Shown: piece by piece, positions 5,545-5,803 of the stretch
Numbering within the stretch: the first letter of the stretch is position 1
How the letters are laid out: every line of letters begins with the position of its first letter
Assembly (NCBI GenBank): GCA_947177085.1
Contig: CAMWTD010000145.1
Coordinates: 1 to 5,803, forward strand
From: an uncultured Desulfovibrio sp.
Lineage (GTDB): Bacteria; Desulfobacterota; Desulfovibrionia; Desulfovibrionales; Desulfovibrionaceae
Length of the DNA stretch: 5,803 bases
Reading direction: 5' to 3'
Position numbers and translations under genes: made by a program
The notes under the pieces: generated by a model
Seen by the model: only the letters and a program-made list of their open reading frames with translations
Told to the model about the DNA's origin: nothing
The model's database searches: none

Positions 5545-5573
5545 TTGCCAAAGCCCGCAGTGGGGCTTAAAAT
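5545..5573 (+). promoter_or_regulatory. Sigma-70 promoter of the divergent right-hand gene
   Basis: TTGCCA (5545-5550) and TAAAAT (5568-5573) are separated by the optimal 17 nt, five of six matches to consensus in each box. Transcription would start near 5580, just at the purine-rich AGGAGAGG. Its -35 box lies 22 bp beyond the edge of the metF operator, so one repressor need not control both genes. Confidence 0.65.
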
Positions 5574-5622
5574 CCGGCAAAGGAGAGGAAACGGCGTCCC
5601 AGCGCCCGCTTCCCCGAGCACC

Positions 5623-5803
5623 ATGCGCCGCGCCATCGAGACACTGCGAGATCCCCGGCCCCTCCGGGGCGCGCACCCGGCCCTCGCCGGGCTCTGCGTG
5701 CTGTGGCTCTGCCTCCTCAGCGGCCTCGCCCTGGCTGATGACGGGCCCGCGCCCGCGGCCGCCCCAGAGGCGGCGGCCGAGGCCCTGCGCGCCGACCGGG
5801 GCC
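5623..5803 (+). CDS. N-terminus of an exported protein, unidentified
   Basis: Only 60 codons are visible before the right edge. The frame starts at ATG 5623 with a basic N-terminus (MRRAIETLRDPRPLRG), a hydrophobic core (ALAGLCVLWLCLLSGLALA) and a likely signal-peptidase site after ALALA, followed by DDGPAPAAAPEAAAEALRADRG. This is a Sec signal peptide plus an Ala/Pro-rich start of a mature periplasmic or membrane protein. The hydrophobic stretch could also be an uncleaved anchor. Function cannot be assigned. The start is somewhat uncertain: the only strong ribosome-site-like sequence, AGGAGAGG (5581-5588), is 34 nt upstream. An in-frame GTG at 5560 lies before the predicted transcript start and is unlikely. 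Confidence 0.7.
   Translation, partial: MRRAIETLRDPRPLRGAHPALAGLCVLWLCLLSGLALADDGPAPAAAPEAAAEALRADRG

Noticed and set aside
5395..5676. A 93-codon minus-strand frame across the metF promoter region
   Set aside because: It would run through the operator and the divergent promoter, has no ribosome site, and encodes nothing recognisable.

Overview
The window looks like chromosomal DNA from a high-GC sulfate reducer of the Desulfovibrio group (Desulfovibrionaceae). The main reason is a small gene of the type known as the DVU0524 family, found next to flgM in Desulfovibrio. The P-ring/rod genes, the FliA-type promoter and a short MetF fit this. The assignment rests on protein-family recognition by eye, not on a search.

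Layout. Almost everything is read leftward (minus strand). Positions 1-2936 are flagellar: a DVU0524-family gene and flgM form a two-gene unit behind a near-consensus sigma-28 (FliA) promoter and end at a strong intrinsic terminator. Immediately after that terminator lies a candidate sigma-54 site, then flgI (P-ring protein), then a flgJ-type rod-binding gene that runs off the left edge. FlgI and FlgJ are parts of the rod/P-ring stage of assembly. FlgM is the late checkpoint protein that holds sigma-28 inactive until the hook is complete, so the two units belong to different steps of one assembly programme.

Positions 3050-5353 are metabolic: metF (methylenetetrahydrofolate reductase, which supplies the methyl group for methionine) followed by a 14-helix major facilitator exporter of the DHA2 type. 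metF has a strong sigma-70 promoter whose spacer is filled by an AT-rich palindrome of the kind bound by ArsR-family repressors. The best candidate is SahR, which senses S-adenosylhomocysteine and controls methionine-cycle genes in Desulfovibrio. The metF leader is about 140 nt, GC-rich and probably structured, but I recognise no riboswitch in it. From 5623 a divergent plus-strand gene begins. Only its signal peptide and a short Ala/Pro-rich stretch are visible, so its function is unknown.

I see no mobile element, CRISPR array, tRNA or rRNA, and no sign of a wholly new system. The most informative content is regulatory: the metF operator, the sigma-28 promoter, the terminator/sigma-54 hand-off between flgM and flgI, and hairpins around flgM.
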